From CAZMRW01 sp964568805 (GTDB lineage: Bacteria; Pseudomonadota; Gammaproteobacteria; Methylococcales; Methylomonadaceae): DNA of 29,143 nt. Under the pieces are notes generated by a model, which worked only from the letters and a program-made list of their open reading frames with translations, did no database searches and was not told the DNA's origin. Location: assembly GCA_964568805.1 (NCBI GenBank), contig CAZMRW010000056.1, positions 1 through 29,143 on the forward strand. The letters are read 5' to 3'. Positions 8,242-17,239 of this stretch are shown here, in pieces. Position 1 is the stretch's first letter. The number at the start of each line of letters is the position of its first letter. Made by a program: the position numbers and the translations under genes.

Positions 8242-10359
8242 CTATACTGGCGCGGTATTATTGCTGTCACAGGATGCCACCAGGCGTTTCGTCAGCTGAT
8301 ATCCCAATTCCCGGTAAGCTTCCAGTTGGGTCTCATCAAAAAACTGATCGGCTGTCGATTGGTTAGGGAATTCCTCATGCTGTGCCCGGTAGCTATAAAT
8401 CTGGGCCGGCAAATCCTTGACCAATGCGGCACGGACCATTCGTATTTCTCCCTCTTTGTAAGCTTCGGACTCGGTAGCCGGATAATATATTTTGCCGACG
8501 GCAAAACCCGACCTGGAAAAATTAAAACGTTTGCAGAAAGGATTTTCAGCATCCGTCCCTGGCATCAGCGGCACCAAGTCGTCTTCAAATTCGATGGTGA
8601 CGCCGAAATCGACCTGTATGCGCACCAACACATTGCCGACATCGTCCAGGGTAAATTCCGGGTCTGCGCCTGCCGACGAAAAATAAATGATATCGACCCG
8701 CCTTCTGATCAGCTCATACAGCCCGGTGTTATCGAAATGTCCGCCGTCGCTGAGCTCCAGAAAACTGACATGTTCATTTAATTGATGCCCTAATAAACCC
8801 TGCAGGAGGCCGGGGTAAAAGAAATTCGGCCCGAAATTTCGGGACAACGCTTTTTTCCAGCCGCTGGCCGCCGGATTCCGAACCCAAAAACCCAGCCGTA
8901 TGTTAAGAAAAGCCAGGATAAATGAAACCAGTCTATTGCGCGTTGCGCCCTGCCCGGAGTTTGCTGCATTGGGGTTTAAAGCCGCGCCGGAAATCGACAC
9001 GGCAGTGGCCAAGGTCATTTCCCCGCCTTCAAATTCGGTCATCGGATGGTAGCCGACGGCATCGCCTCCGCAATAGAGATTGGACATGATAAAATTATCG
9101 CCGCCCCGACCCCTGAATTTGGTTTGGGCGGCATCGACCAGGACAAGGTTGGCGTTAACGATGTGATACGGACCCCATTGGTCTCTTCCCGATACCTCGG
9201 TAAAAAACGTCACATCGGCTTGAGTCGACAAACCCCATTGATTGGCCATAACTGCTTTTGGGTCCGGCAGAAACGCTTCCATCAACCGGTCTCTATCCAT
9301 CCGACCGATGCCGAATAAATTGACATTGACACACCAACCCGCCAGCAGAACTACCGCTATCGTGATTCCAAAAAGAACCGCTTCGGGCGATTCGTCCCAA
9401 TCCAGGGCGATCTTGTAGCCAACGACCAGAATGCCGAAAATCAGCAACAGCGATGTCAGCAAAATTCTGATCTCAGTCAGCGCCCCCTTGCCGGCGTCCT
9501 CGCCCTTTTTTTGCTGGAAAAATTCATAAATCGATCCGGCCACCCCCAGCATGGCGGGCATGGAACTGATCAGGTAGTTAGCATTTTCGAAGCTTTTTCC
9601 CAAGATGTCATAGATGACAGGCAGCAAAGCCAATAACCCGAAAGCCAGGGACAGACCGATCAGATAACCCTGAAATTTTTGAAAGTTGACTCGCCATCGG
9701 TATCCGAATTCCTCGGTACCGATCTTTAGCCATGTCAATCCGGCATATAAAAATGTTGTTGCTCCGAACAGTATGACGGTAAGTACTGCCGCCCGGCTAA
9801 AACCGGGAGCGTCCGGACTGGAAACACTCGACGGCAACCACCCCAGTTTGATAAACAGATAGAATATGGCGACAATGGCCGACAGATATACGGAGATAGC
9901 CAAGGTCATATTACGTAATGCCACGCCCACTAATGAAAGGCTGCTGATGCCATTTGGCAACAAATAATTACCGTGTTGGCGCAGGAAATTGAGAGGCTGT
10001 TCTGACGTATCATCCGCCAGCCTGGCACCGGGCCCTCTGGCGAAGGGGAACTGCCAATTCGGGCTGGCCTTTTTATTGAGAAAATTAAACCAGGTCAGCG
10101 AGGCCCCGATATAACCGCCGCCGGAAACCGTGGACATATAGTCCACCGAACGAAGTTTGCCATTCCTGGCCAAGCCCTGTAGTACGCCCAGGGCGAAAGA
10201 AGCCGAACGTATCCCGCCGCCGCTGATAGCTAGCCCCGTTAATTTTTTTTCCTCGTCTTTGCTCTTGTTATCGCCGCGGTTCAGTCGCTGTTGTTTGATG
10301 GTTTCAAGCTCGTCTTGAAAAACCGTCTGAAAAGTGGGTACGGAGCGATTTGTCGTCAT
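8242..10359 (-). CDS. Patatin-like phospholipase with membrane insert
   Basis: A large patatin-family lipid acyl hydrolase. The start at 10359 is preferred to the one at 10392 because an AAGGA lies eight bases upstream of it; that gives 705 residues. Using the longer numbering, the oxyanion loop SGGGIRS is at 57-63, the nucleophile elbow STVSGGGY has S90, and the catalytic aspartate is D549 in LSDGGHFDNTG. Between the two catalytic residues lies an unusually long stretch with about six hydrophobic segments (near 160-183, 200-222, 241-262, 274-290, 308-327 and 338-358). The enzyme is therefore probably anchored in the membrane with the active site assembled around the insert. The substrate is probably a phospholipid or another acyl ester. 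It converges with lnt across 108 bases, with no clear terminator. Confidence 0.82.
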   Translation of the reverse strand: MTTNRSVPTFQTVFQDELETIKQQRLNRGDNKSKDEEKKLTGLAISGGGIRSASFALGVLQGLARNGKLRSVDYMSTVSGGGYIGASLTWFNFLNKKASPNWQFPFARGPGARLADDTSEQPLNFLRQHGNYLLPNGISSLSLVGVALRNMTLAISVYLSAIVAIFYLFIKLGWLPSSVSSPDAPGFSRAAVLTVILFGATTFLYAGLTWLKIGTEEFGYRWRVNFQKFQGYLIGLSLAFGLLALLPVIYDILGKSFENANYLISSMPAMLGVAGSIYEFFQQKKGEDAGKGALTEIRILLTSLLLIFGILVVGYKIALDWDESPEAVLFGITIAVVLLAGWCVNVNLFGIGRMDRDRLMEAFLPDPKAVMANQWGLSTQADVTFFTEVSGRDQWGPYHIVNANLVLVDAAQTKFRGRGGDNFIMSNLYCGGDAVGYHPMTEFEGGEMTLATAVSISGAALNPNAANSGQGATRNRLVSFILAFLNIRLGFWVRNPAASGWKKALSRNFGPNFFYPGLLQGLLGHQLNEHVSFLELSDGGHFDNTGLYELIRRRVDIIYFSSAGADPEFTLDDVGNVLVRIQVDFGVTIEFEDDLVPLMPGTDAENPFCKRFNFSRSGFAVGKIYYPATESEAYKEGEIRMVRAALVKDLPAQIYSYRAQHEEFPNQSTADQFFDETQLEAYRELGYQLTKRLVASCDSNNTAPV

Positions 10360-10483
10360 GGTTATAGTCCTTGAAATTAAAAAACCGAACATGACAATAA
10401 TAGAACAGGCACGAAGACTTGATGAAATTACTTTTTTGACAAAGCGGTTTGAAAAATCAGCAAGATCAATATCGGATTAAGGC

Positions 10484-10514
10484 CATCGGCGCCGTTTACA
10501 CGGTGTCGCCGATG
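10484..10514 (-). terminator. Hairpin downstream of aqpZ, possible terminator
   Basis: An 8-bp perfect stem (CATCGGCG / CGCCGATG) continues after a three-base bulge with CCGT / ACGG around a four-base loop. It lies about 20 bases beyond the aqpZ stop codon. No T-run follows on the minus strand, so it may slow decay or act as a weak terminator rather than a classical one. Confidence 0.4.
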
Positions 10515-10533
10515 ACCGATAAGACAGGAACGA

Positions 10534-11223
10534 TCAATCGTCGCTGCTGCTGATATAACGATAAATTGCCGCACCCAGTATAGCGCCGGCTATTGGTGCA
10601 AGCCAAAACACCCAAAGCTGCGCCACTGCCCAATCTCCCACATAGACCGCTACGCTCAGGCTTCTCGCAGGATTGACCGAGGTATTGGAAACAGGAATGC
10701 TGATCAGATGAATCAACGTCAATCCCAATCCGATAGCAATCGGCGCAAATCCTTGCGGCGCCCTGCTGTCCGTAGCCCCCATGATGATGAACAAAAACAT
10801 CATGGTCATCACAATTTCCGTGACCAGCACAGTAAACAGATCATATCCTCCGGGTGAATGCACGCCATAGCCATTGGCGGCTAACCCATTGGCGATAGTA
10901 AAATCGGCCTTGCCGCTGGCGATCAGATACAGTAAGCCGCCTGCTACAATGCCGCCCAAAACCTGGGCAAGAATATAAGGCAACAACTTGTTTGCCGGAA
11001 AACGCCCGCCCACCCATAAACCGATGGATACGGCCGGATTCAGGTGACAACCGGAAATATGCCCGATCGTGAAGGCCATCGTCAGGACCGTTAATCCGAA
11101 TGCAAACGCAACGCCCAACAAACCGATGCCGACCTCCGGAAAATGCGCAGCTAATACCGCACTGCCGCAACCGCCCAGAACCAGCCAAAACGTGCCAAAG
11201 AACTCAGCAATATACTGTTTCAT
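10534..11223 (-). CDS. aqpZ: Aquaporin Z
   Basis: A 229-residue inner-membrane water channel, close to the usual AqpZ length (231 in E. coli). Both half-helix motifs are intact: HLNPAVS with NPA at 62-64, and SVNPARS with NPA at 184-186. The selectivity-filter residues of the water-specific type can be read as F42, H172, T181 and R187. The histidine at the second filter position favours a water channel over a glycerol facilitator. Six hydrophobic helices are apparent. A strong AAGGAG ribosome site lies seven bases before the ATG. The gene appears monocistronic, with a hairpin just downstream and a 449-bp gap upstream. Confidence 0.92.
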   Translation of the reverse strand: MKQYIAEFFGTFWLVLGGCGSAVLAAHFPEVGIGLLGVAFAFGLTVLTMAFTIGHISGCHLNPAVSIGLWVGGRFPANKLLPYILAQVLGGIVAGGLLYLIASGKADFTIANGLAANGYGVHSPGGYDLFTVLVTEIVMTMMFLFIIMGATDSRAPQGFAPIAIGLGLTLIHLISIPVSNTSVNPARSLSVAVYVGDWAVAQLWVFWLAPIAGAILGAAIYRYISSSDD

Positions 11224-11672
11224 GTTTCTTCTCCTTCAATGTGAATAAATAAAGCATGTCAGTGAGGCAGACTGTATCCGCCATTTCTTTTTTTTCTTAT
11301 GCACCGGATTGAACCGTTAAAATCCGGGTCCAATCACTCAATCCACGCCATAAACAAAGCCAATACGGTGTCAATTGACTGCGGTTACTACAATGTCAAA
11401 CATATCCCTGTTTCCAGCATACTGGCCTGAGCTGAAAATCGCTACCGTTTTCAATCAATCGATCATGTCAGTACTATTTTGCAATATATCCAGTGATGAT
11501 ATAACTGTCAACGACTTTACGTTACTTTATGATTTTATTACGGATTTACATCTATTTTCCGTTTAAAACGCTAAATAAAGATCATGCCTGACGCTATTGC
11601 CATAAGTGGTAAAAACTTTTCTTAGGCGTTTGATATACAATAGGGGGTTTATATTTTCGAAAGCCTCCACTG
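11224..11672. other. Intergenic region between divergent genes
   Basis: No credible gene; a 63-codon frame at 11375-11566 has no family resemblance. It contains an inverted pair CCGGATT / AATCCGG near 11302-11328 and a TACAAT at 11636-11641 that could be the -10 box of the helicase gene, with no good -35. It must carry the promoters of aqpZ and the helicase. Confidence 0.4.
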
Positions 11673-14600
11673 ATGCCAGATCTGAAAAAACTGCTTGTTT
11701 CCGATATACGATACGAATGCGGAGACAGTTCCTTTGAGCGTGGAAAACGCTATTATGAAAAAAACCAGGTCCTTGACCTCACCATAATCAATGAAGGCGC
11801 CCTTTTTGTACAACTTGCCGCCAGCGTCAATGGCAGCGAAAAATACCCCTACAAACAAACTATCCGCATAACCTGGAAAGCGGACTACAGTTCCGCCGAA
11901 ATCGATGGGAACTGCTCCTGTCCGGTTGGCTATAACTGCAAGCACATCGCCGCCGTCTGCCTGAAATACCATCATTCGAAGATGGCTCCTGCATCCTCGA
12001 CGACAAACGGCTCCAGTTGCCTGGATTGGCTCAAAAGCCTTGATGAACCTGCCAACGAAACACTTGATCCCGATCAGGAGTTTATCGCTTATATTCTTGT
12101 TCCAGCCCCAGGCAAGAATGAATTCACTTTCGATTTTCTGATCACCAAGGAAAAAAAATCGGGCGGTTTTACCAAAGGCAGAAAAACGACCCTGGAAAAC
12201 CTGAGATACTCCTTTGCCTATCATTACAGTTATAACTACGCAAAATATATACATGCCCAGGATCAAGGCATCATCAAATTAATATATTCTCTTGAGACTA
12301 CCGCGGGCAAGCCGTTGTTGAGAGGAGCCGCAGGCCATCTGATACTGACAAAGTTATTGGAAACCGGCCGGCTTTTCTGGCAAAACCTCGAACAACAGCC
12401 GTTAAAGCCGGGCCCGATCCGTGATTTAACGTTCCAATGGCATCAATCGAGCGATTCCGTTTATCGATTAACGGTGGCTTCCGAACCTGAAGGTACGCTG
12501 CTGTTGACGGAGCCACCCCATTATCTCGACCCGCTGCATGGCTTGATCGGCCCGGTCAACGATAACGATCTCGGCGCCAATCGGTTAAAAAAAATACTGT
12601 CGATGCCGCCGGTTCCCGCTGACTATGCCGATGAATTCAGTCTGCGTCTGACCATCGAACATCCGGACCTGCCCCTTCCCGCCCCCAAACGAATCGAATT
12701 GACCGAACTCGACAATCTGACGCCCAAACCCCGGTTAATCCTGTCCGGCGGTGTATTTGATCAGCGCTACCTTCATTTTATCGCGCTTCGTTTTGATTAT
12801 GGCGACTGGTCGCTGTCGGCGAAAAAATCCGAACATGCAACCGTGTTAAATACCGGCCGGGGACTGTTCAGAATCTCACGCGATATCGATGAAGAGAAAA
12901 AGTCGATGCAACGCCTGTCGGATATGGGTTTTAATGCGCTGGTCCACGGCAATCGCGATGCCCGGGATTTCCTGCTGTATCTTCCTGCCGAAAATCAGTT
13001 CAGCGACAGCGCCGCCCATTGGGGAGATTTTCTCCGAAACAACGTGCCCATGCTGGAACAGGAAGGCTGGATCATAGAAGTCGACGACAGTTTCAAGTTG
13101 AATTTCCAGACGGCCCAATCCTGGGATGCTGAAATCGGCGACGTCCGCAATGACTGGTTTGAAATGCGCTTCAACGTGGAAATCAACGGACAATACTACC
13201 CGTTGCTGCCGATGATCATGCCGGTTCTTGAATATTACGATCCTGAAAATCTTCCGGATACTGTCCATATCCCGATCAGCGAACACAATTATTTGACTGT
13301 TCCCGGCGAAACTATCAAACCCTTTCTGGATGTGCTGCTTGAACTCTTTAACAGCAGCACGCTGGCGGCCGACGGAACGCTGAAATTATCCCGTTTCAAT
13401 GCGGCCAGCCTTGCCGATCTGGAAGAACATAACTACGGCCTGTTTTCCCTGTCGGGCGGCGCCCAATTGAGGGAGCTCGGACAAAAATTAAAAAACTTCA
13501 GCGGCATTGCCGATGTCGCCCTACCTGTTAACCTGGGCACCGAACTGCGTCATTACCAGCAGCAGGGCTTGAACTGGCTGCAATTTTTACGCGAATATCA
13601 ATTTGCCGGCATACTGGCCGACGATATGGGGCTAGGCAAAACCATTCAGACGCTCACGCATCTATTGCTGGAAAAACAAAGCGGCAGGATGACCCTGCCC
13701 TGCCTGATCATCGCTCCGACCAGCCTGATGAGCAACTGGCGCCGCGAAACCGAACGGTTTACTCCCGACCTGAACGTGTTGATCTTACAGGGATCGGAGC
13801 GTAGACAACGTTTTGAACACATCCAGGATTATGATCTGATCCTGACCACCTATCCGTTATTGCCCAGAGACGAAGAGGCGCTGCTATCGCGGGACTATTA
13901 TTATTTGATCCTCGACGAAGCCCAGATCATCAAAAATCCGCTGTCAAAAGCTGCCCAGATCGTGCGGCGCATCAAATGCGCGCACCGGCTGTGCTTGACC
14001 GGCACCCCGATGGAAAATCATCTGGGCGAATTATGGGCGCAATTCGATTTCCTGCTGCCCGGTTTTCTTGGCGACAGCGCCACATTCAAAAAACTGTACC
14101 GGACCCCGATCGAAAGCCACGGCAATCAACAGCAACGGGAACGTTTGTCCCGCCGCATCGCTCCCTTTATGCTGCGGCGCACCAAACAGGATGTCATTGC
14201 CGAATTGCCGCCCAAAACCGAAATTATCCGCTCGGTGCCCCTTTACGATAAGCAGGCTGTATTGTATGAAAGCATACGGCTGACCATGGAAAAGAAAGTC
14301 CGCGATGCCATCGCCGAAAAAGGCTTGTCGCGCAGCCACATCACGATCCTGGATGCTCTGTTGAAATTGCGCCAGACCTGCTGCGACCCGCGCACGCTAA
14401 ATTTGAAAGAGGCGCAAAAAATAAAGGACTCCGCCAAACTCGATCTATTGATGGACATCTTGCCGGAACAACTGGAGGAAGGCCGGCGCATCCTGTTGTT
14501 CTCGCAATTTACCCGCATGATCGCGCTAATCGAAGACCGGTTGAAGGCGAAACATATCCGCTACAGCAAGCTGACCGGCCAAACCCGTAACCGCGATGAG

Positions 14601-14945
14601 GCTATTGAGCTGTTTAAAAGCGGCGAAGCCAACGTCTTCCTGATCAGCCTGAAGGCCGGCGGAGTCGGTTTAAACTTGACCGAGGCCGATACCGTCATTA
14701 TCTACGATCCGTGGTGGAACCCTGCGGTGGAAACTCAGGCGGCGGACCGCGCGCATCGCATCGGCCAGGACAAACCGGTGTTTGTCTACAAGCTGATCAC
14801 CGAAAATACCGTGGAGGAAAAAATACTGGCCATGCAGGAAAAAAAACGGGCATTGGCCGAAAGTATTTATGAAGAAGGCGGCAAGAAAGTATCGTTGAAA
14901 TTCTCGGCGGAAGATTTAACAGCCTTGTTTGAACCCCTGGCTTAA
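11673..14945 (+). CDS. SNF2-family helicase with SWIM zinc finger
   Basis: A 1090-residue DNA-dependent ATPase of the Swi2/Snf2 group. The N-terminus carries a SWIM zinc finger (C81-x-C83-x5-C89-x-H91). A long middle region, about residues 100-600, is poorly characterised. The helicase core starts near residue 630. Walker A is DDMGLGKT at 650-657, motif II is DEAQ at 748-751, the LTGTPMENHLGELW motif follows, then the C-terminal helicase lobe with LKAGGVGLNLTEADTVI and DPWWNPA..Q..DRAHRIGQ near residue 1030. Bacterial members of this architecture are thought to remodel protein-DNA or RNA polymerase complexes; the specific partner is unknown. The ribosome site is weak. A glycosyltransferase gene follows after 54 bases. 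Confidence 0.88.
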   Translation: MPDLKKLLVSDIRYECGDSSFERGKRYYEKNQVLDLTIINEGALFVQLAASVNGSEKYPYKQTIRITWKADYSSAEIDGNCSCPVGYNCKHIAAVCLKYHHSKMAPASSTTNGSSCLDWLKSLDEPANETLDPDQEFIAYILVPAPGKNEFTFDFLITKEKKSGGFTKGRKTTLENLRYSFAYHYSYNYAKYIHAQDQGIIKLIYSLETTAGKPLLRGAAGHLILTKLLETGRLFWQNLEQQPLKPGPIRDLTFQWHQSSDSVYRLTVASEPEGTLLLTEPPHYLDPLHGLIGPVNDNDLGANRLKKILSMPPVPADYADEFSLRLTIEHPDLPLPAPKRIELTELDNLTPKPRLILSGGVFDQRYLHFIALRFDYGDWSLSAKKSEHATVLNTGRGLFRISRDIDEEKKSMQRLSDMGFNALVHGNRDARDFLLYLPAENQFSDSAAHWGDFLRNNVPMLEQEGWIIEVDDSFKLNFQTAQSWDAEIGDVRNDWFEMRFNVEINGQYYPLLPMIMPVLEYYDPENLPDTVHIPISEHNYLTVPGETIKPFLDVLLELFNSSTLAADGTLKLSRFNAASLADLEEHNYGLFSLSGGAQLRELGQKLKNFSGIADVALPVNLGTELRHYQQQGLNWLQFLREYQFAGILADDMGLGKTIQTLTHLLLEKQSGRMTLPCLIIAPTSLMSNWRRETERFTPDLNVLILQGSERRQRFEHIQDYDLILTTYPLLPRDEEALLSRDYYYLILDEAQIIKNPLSKAAQIVRRIKCAHRLCLTGTPMENHLGELWAQFDFLLPGFLGDSATFKKLYRTPIESHGNQQQRERLSRRIAPFMLRRTKQDVIAELPPKTEIIRSVPLYDKQAVLYESIRLTMEKKVRDAIAEKGLSRSHITILDALLKLRQTCCDPRTLNLKEAQKIKDSAKLDLLMDILPEQLEEGRRILLFSQFTRMIALIEDRLKAKHIRYSKLTGQTRNRDEAIELFKSGEANVFLISLKAGGVGLNLTEADTVIIYDPWWNPAVETQAADRAHRIGQDKPVFVYKLITENTVEEKILAMQEKKRALAESIYEEGGKKVSLKFSAEDLTALFEPLA

Positions 14946-14999
14946 ATTCGAACTCATGATGGTTGTTGACTGCATCATTTAAAATCGGCTTCATTAATT

Positions 15000-15695
15000 A
15001 TGCAATTTTCCATCATTATTCCGACCCTGAATGAAGAAAATTCGATAGTTACCTGTTTATCGGCCTTGCAGGCTTTGCGGGGCCGCGCTGAAATCATTGT
15101 TGCCGACGGCGGCAGCAGCGATAATACCAGGGCTCTCGCCGAACATCTGGCCGACCGGGTCATCCTCTCGGAAAAAGGTCGCGCCAGGCAAATGAATAGC
15201 GGGGCGCGGCAGGCTTCCGGAGACATATTGCTATTCCTGCACGCCGACACCCGTTTGCCGGCCGATGCGCTGGATTTGATCGCTGCGCACTCAGGCAGGC
15301 CGCACTGGGGCCGTTTTGACATCCGATTAAGCGGAGAGCATTACATGTTCAAGGTAATTGCCTGTTTAATGAACTGGCGTTCCCGCCTCACCGGGATCGC
15401 CACCGGCGATCAGGCGATTTTCGTCACTCGACGGGCCTTTGACTCAGTCGGCCAGTATCCTGACATCGCCCTGATGGAAGACATCGCGCTGTCGAAAGCG
15501 CTGAAAAAAATCTGCCCTCCCCTTTGCCTGACAGCGGAAGCCGTCAGTTCAGCCCGGCGATGGCAGGAATGCGGCATCGCCAGAACGATACTGCTGATGT
15601 GGAGCCTGCGCCTGCGTTACTTCTTCGGCGCCGACCCCGATACTTTGGCCAGGCTTTATAACCAGGGGAAACTATGGAAACCGTCATCCGATTAA
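15000..15695 (+). CDS. TIGR04283-type family 2 glycosyltransferase
   Basis: A 231-residue GT-A fold glycosyltransferase. It starts MQFSIIIPTLNEE and shows the nucleotide-sugar binding ADGGSSDNT at 35-43, the metal-binding region HADT at 81-84, GDQAIFV at 136-142 and MEDIALSKAL at 159-168. This short form with EKGRARQMNSGA matches the TIGR04283 group. That group is often found beside radical SAM genes and has been linked to arsenosugar synthesis in some annotations; no radical SAM gene is in view here. The final 22 bases overlap the next gene, which implies coupled translation. No strong ribosome site precedes the ATG. Confidence 0.82.
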   Translation: MQFSIIIPTLNEENSIVTCLSALQALRGRAEIIVADGGSSDNTRALAEHLADRVILSEKGRARQMNSGARQASGDILLFLHADTRLPADALDLIAAHSGRPHWGRFDIRLSGEHYMFKVIACLMNWRSRLTGIATGDQAIFVTRRAFDSVGQYPDIALMEDIALSKALKKICPPLCLTAEAVSSARRWQECGIARTILLMWSLRLRYFFGADPDTLARLYNQGKLWKPSSD

Positions 15696-16480
15696 GCGCC
15701 GCTCTCGGCATTTTCTTCATCATGATAGGCTGGGAAGCGGTCAATCCCAGAAGAACGAAATCGATCGACCGAAAGCATCGTTGGCCGGTCAATCTCGGAC
15801 TGGCCGCCCTCAATATGATCATCATGCGCCTGACGATCGGCAGCCTGGCTTATCTTAGCGCCGTTGCCGCAGCCGAACGGAACTGGGGCATTCTGAACCT
15901 GTTTGAAGCTCCCCAATGGCTGTCGATTCCGGTCAGTTTACTGGTGCTTGATTTTGCCGTTTACTGCCAGCATATCGTGATGCATAAATGGCCTCTGCTC
16001 TGGCATTTGCACCAGGTGCATCATACCGATATCGAATTCGACGCCACCACCGCCGTGCGCTTCCATCCTCTGGAAATCGTGCTGTCGATGGTCTACAAGG
16101 TGCTGTGCGTTTACCTGATCGGCGCCGACCCGAATGCGGTCATCGCCTTCGAGATCATCCTTAACGGCGCGGCCACGTTTAATCACAGCAATGTCAATAT
16201 TGCGCCCGCCCTCGATAAAAAATTACGCTGGCTGATCATTACGCCGGACATGCACCGCATCCATCACTCGACTCAACGTGTAGAAATGGACAGCAATTAC
16301 GGTTTTTCGATTTCCTGCTGGGACAGATGGTGCCGAACCTATACCGCCGAACCCGGCGAGCCTCAAACCGCCATGGACATCGGACTCAAACCTTATCGCC
16401 AGCAACGTGATCTGGGATTTCTCCGGCTTTTAGTGCTGCCGTTCAAGCGTCTTAAAAATCGTCTGACAACAACGACCTGA
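15674..16480 (+). CDS. Sterol desaturase / fatty acid hydroxylase family membrane enzyme
   Basis: A 268-residue membrane di-iron oxygenase of the fatty acid hydroxylase superfamily. The histidine clusters expected for iron binding are all present: H100-x3-H104, HLHQVHH with H113, H116 and H117, and MHRIHH with H194, H197 and H198. N170-H171 in TFNHSN is a further conserved site. Hydrophobic segments lie near 5-20, 40-65, 84-100 and 135-165. AGGGG six to ten bases before the ATG is a good ribosome site, and the ATG lies inside the end of the glycosyltransferase gene. The substrate is a lipid (sterol, hopanoid, carotenoid or fatty acyl), not predictable from sequence. The coupling to a glycosyltransferase hints at modification of a membrane lipid. 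Confidence 0.85.
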   Translation: METVIRLSAALGIFFIMIGWEAVNPRRTKSIDRKHRWPVNLGLAALNMIIMRLTIGSLAYLSAVAAAERNWGILNLFEAPQWLSIPVSLLVLDFAVYCQHIVMHKWPLLWHLHQVHHTDIEFDATTAVRFHPLEIVLSMVYKVLCVYLIGADPNAVIAFEIILNGAATFNHSNVNIAPALDKKLRWLIITPDMHRIHHSTQRVEMDSNYGFSISCWDRWCRTYTAEPGEPQTAMDIGLKPYRQQRDLGFLRLLVLPFKRLKNRLTTTT

Positions 16481-16492
16481 AAAACACAGCCC

Positions 16493-16526
16493 GCGTAGAT
16501 CCGATTAGCGCAGCGAAATCGGACGC
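16493..16526 (+). repeat. REP-like palindrome with GTAG head, upstream copy
   Basis: GTAG at 16495-16498 is followed by the perfect 7-bp inverted pair TCCGATT / AATCGGA (16500-16523), with GCG / CGC outside it. A tetranucleotide GTAG followed by an imperfect palindrome is the recognised layout of REP elements served by RAYT transposases. A RAYT remnant begins 52 bases downstream. Confidence 0.6.
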
Positions 16527-16578
16527 ATGTTGTTGAGACAAGTGTTATCATCGATGTTTTCCAAAACAGGATAAGGGT

Positions 16579-16872
16579 ATGCCAAACTATAGACGCGCAT
16601 TCATACCAGGGGGAACTTGGTTCTTTACGGTAAACCTGTTGCAGCGACATCACAACGACCTGCTAATCCGCGAGATAAGCTTGCTGCGCGAAATGGTGAA
16701 ACGAGTCCGTGAACGCCACCCTTTTCAAATCGACGCCTGGGTCGTTTTGCCGGAACATTTACATTCGACTGCATGGATGCAGGAGGTAGAGCAACGCAGG
16801 GAGCGGTTGCCGAGTGTATGGACCTTGCCACCCGGCGATAGTGATTTCAGCAAGGTAGCCTGGATGGAATGA
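16579..16872 (+). pseudogene. REP-associated tyrosine transposase (RAYT), truncated
   Basis: The N-terminal half of a Y1-type REP-associated transposase. MPNYRRAFIPGGTWFFTVNLLQR, the IDAWVVLPEHLH segment with the HxH metal site, and WTLPPGDSDFSK all match the family. Two lesions are visible. A 48-bp in-frame insert (16766-16813) splits LH from VWTLPPGD, where intact relatives read straight through (HxHC(V/I)WTLPPGD). After SK the frame then enters a GTAG-type repeat and stops at AWME. The catalytic tyrosine and the C-terminal YIHxNPVKHG region of the family are absent, so the gene is surely inactive as a transposase. It is 97 codons long against roughly 150-180 for intact members. Confidence 0.8.
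16766..16813. repeat. 48-bp palindromic insert inside the RAYT gene
   Basis: Exactly 48 bases, a multiple of three, that interrupt the conserved transposase coding sequence without shifting frame. It holds two inverted pairs: TGCAT-GG-ATGCA, and GCAAC / GTTGC about ten bases apart. No target duplication is evident at the junctions. Confidence 0.55.
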
Positions 16873-16932
16873 AATGGAATCCGGGTCTTTCGTGGCTTCG
16901 ATGTTCCCGCATTCCGCAAGGCTTCATGCGGG
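16855..16932 (+). repeat. GTAGCC-type repeat with two palindromes, downstream copy
   Basis: It starts GTAGCCTGGATGGA and continues through AATGG to ATCCGGG at 16885, an imperfect hairpin known to me as a very widespread proteobacterial repeat. A second perfect 7-bp hairpin, CCCGCAT / ATGCGGG, lies at 16906-16932. It truncates the RAYT frame. The rest of the gene-free stretch to 17516 contains only a CCGGG / CCCGG hairpin near 17030-17050 and the element at 17240-17377. Confidence 0.6.
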
Positions 16933-17239
16933 CTATTGTGAGGGCGTCAAGGCATTTCTCGCCATGTCACAGAACCTGGGAGAAGCTTTTTATTGGAGGC
17001 CTCAGGAAAATTAATGATTCTTCCTTCAGCCGGGTTTTACCCGGGTCACTTCCACTGATACCGTGCGTTAAAACCTACCCTGAGCGAAGCCAAAGGGCGC
17101 TTGGCGTTCCAGCCTTCGTGCCGGCTGCGGTTACGATCCGCCAACCTGCACTTTATCCCACGGCATCAATCGCTACTATAAAACCTTGCGTCTGCCGGCT
17201 TGGTTATTAACGTAACGAATTACTGTACCTCTGTGCTTG

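Noticed and set aside
11375..11566. 63-codon plus-strand frame between aqpZ and the helicase
   Set aside because: No recognisable motif, and the segment must hold promoters of two divergent genes.
14956..14978. ATGATG / CATCAT dyad after the helicase gene as a terminator
   Set aside because: Weak AT-rich six-base stem with an 11-base loop and no T-run.
16869..17210. 113-codon frame after the RAYT remnant
   Set aside because: It translates the GTAGCC repeat and hairpins; composition and lack of motifs show it is not a gene, nor the missing half of the transposase.
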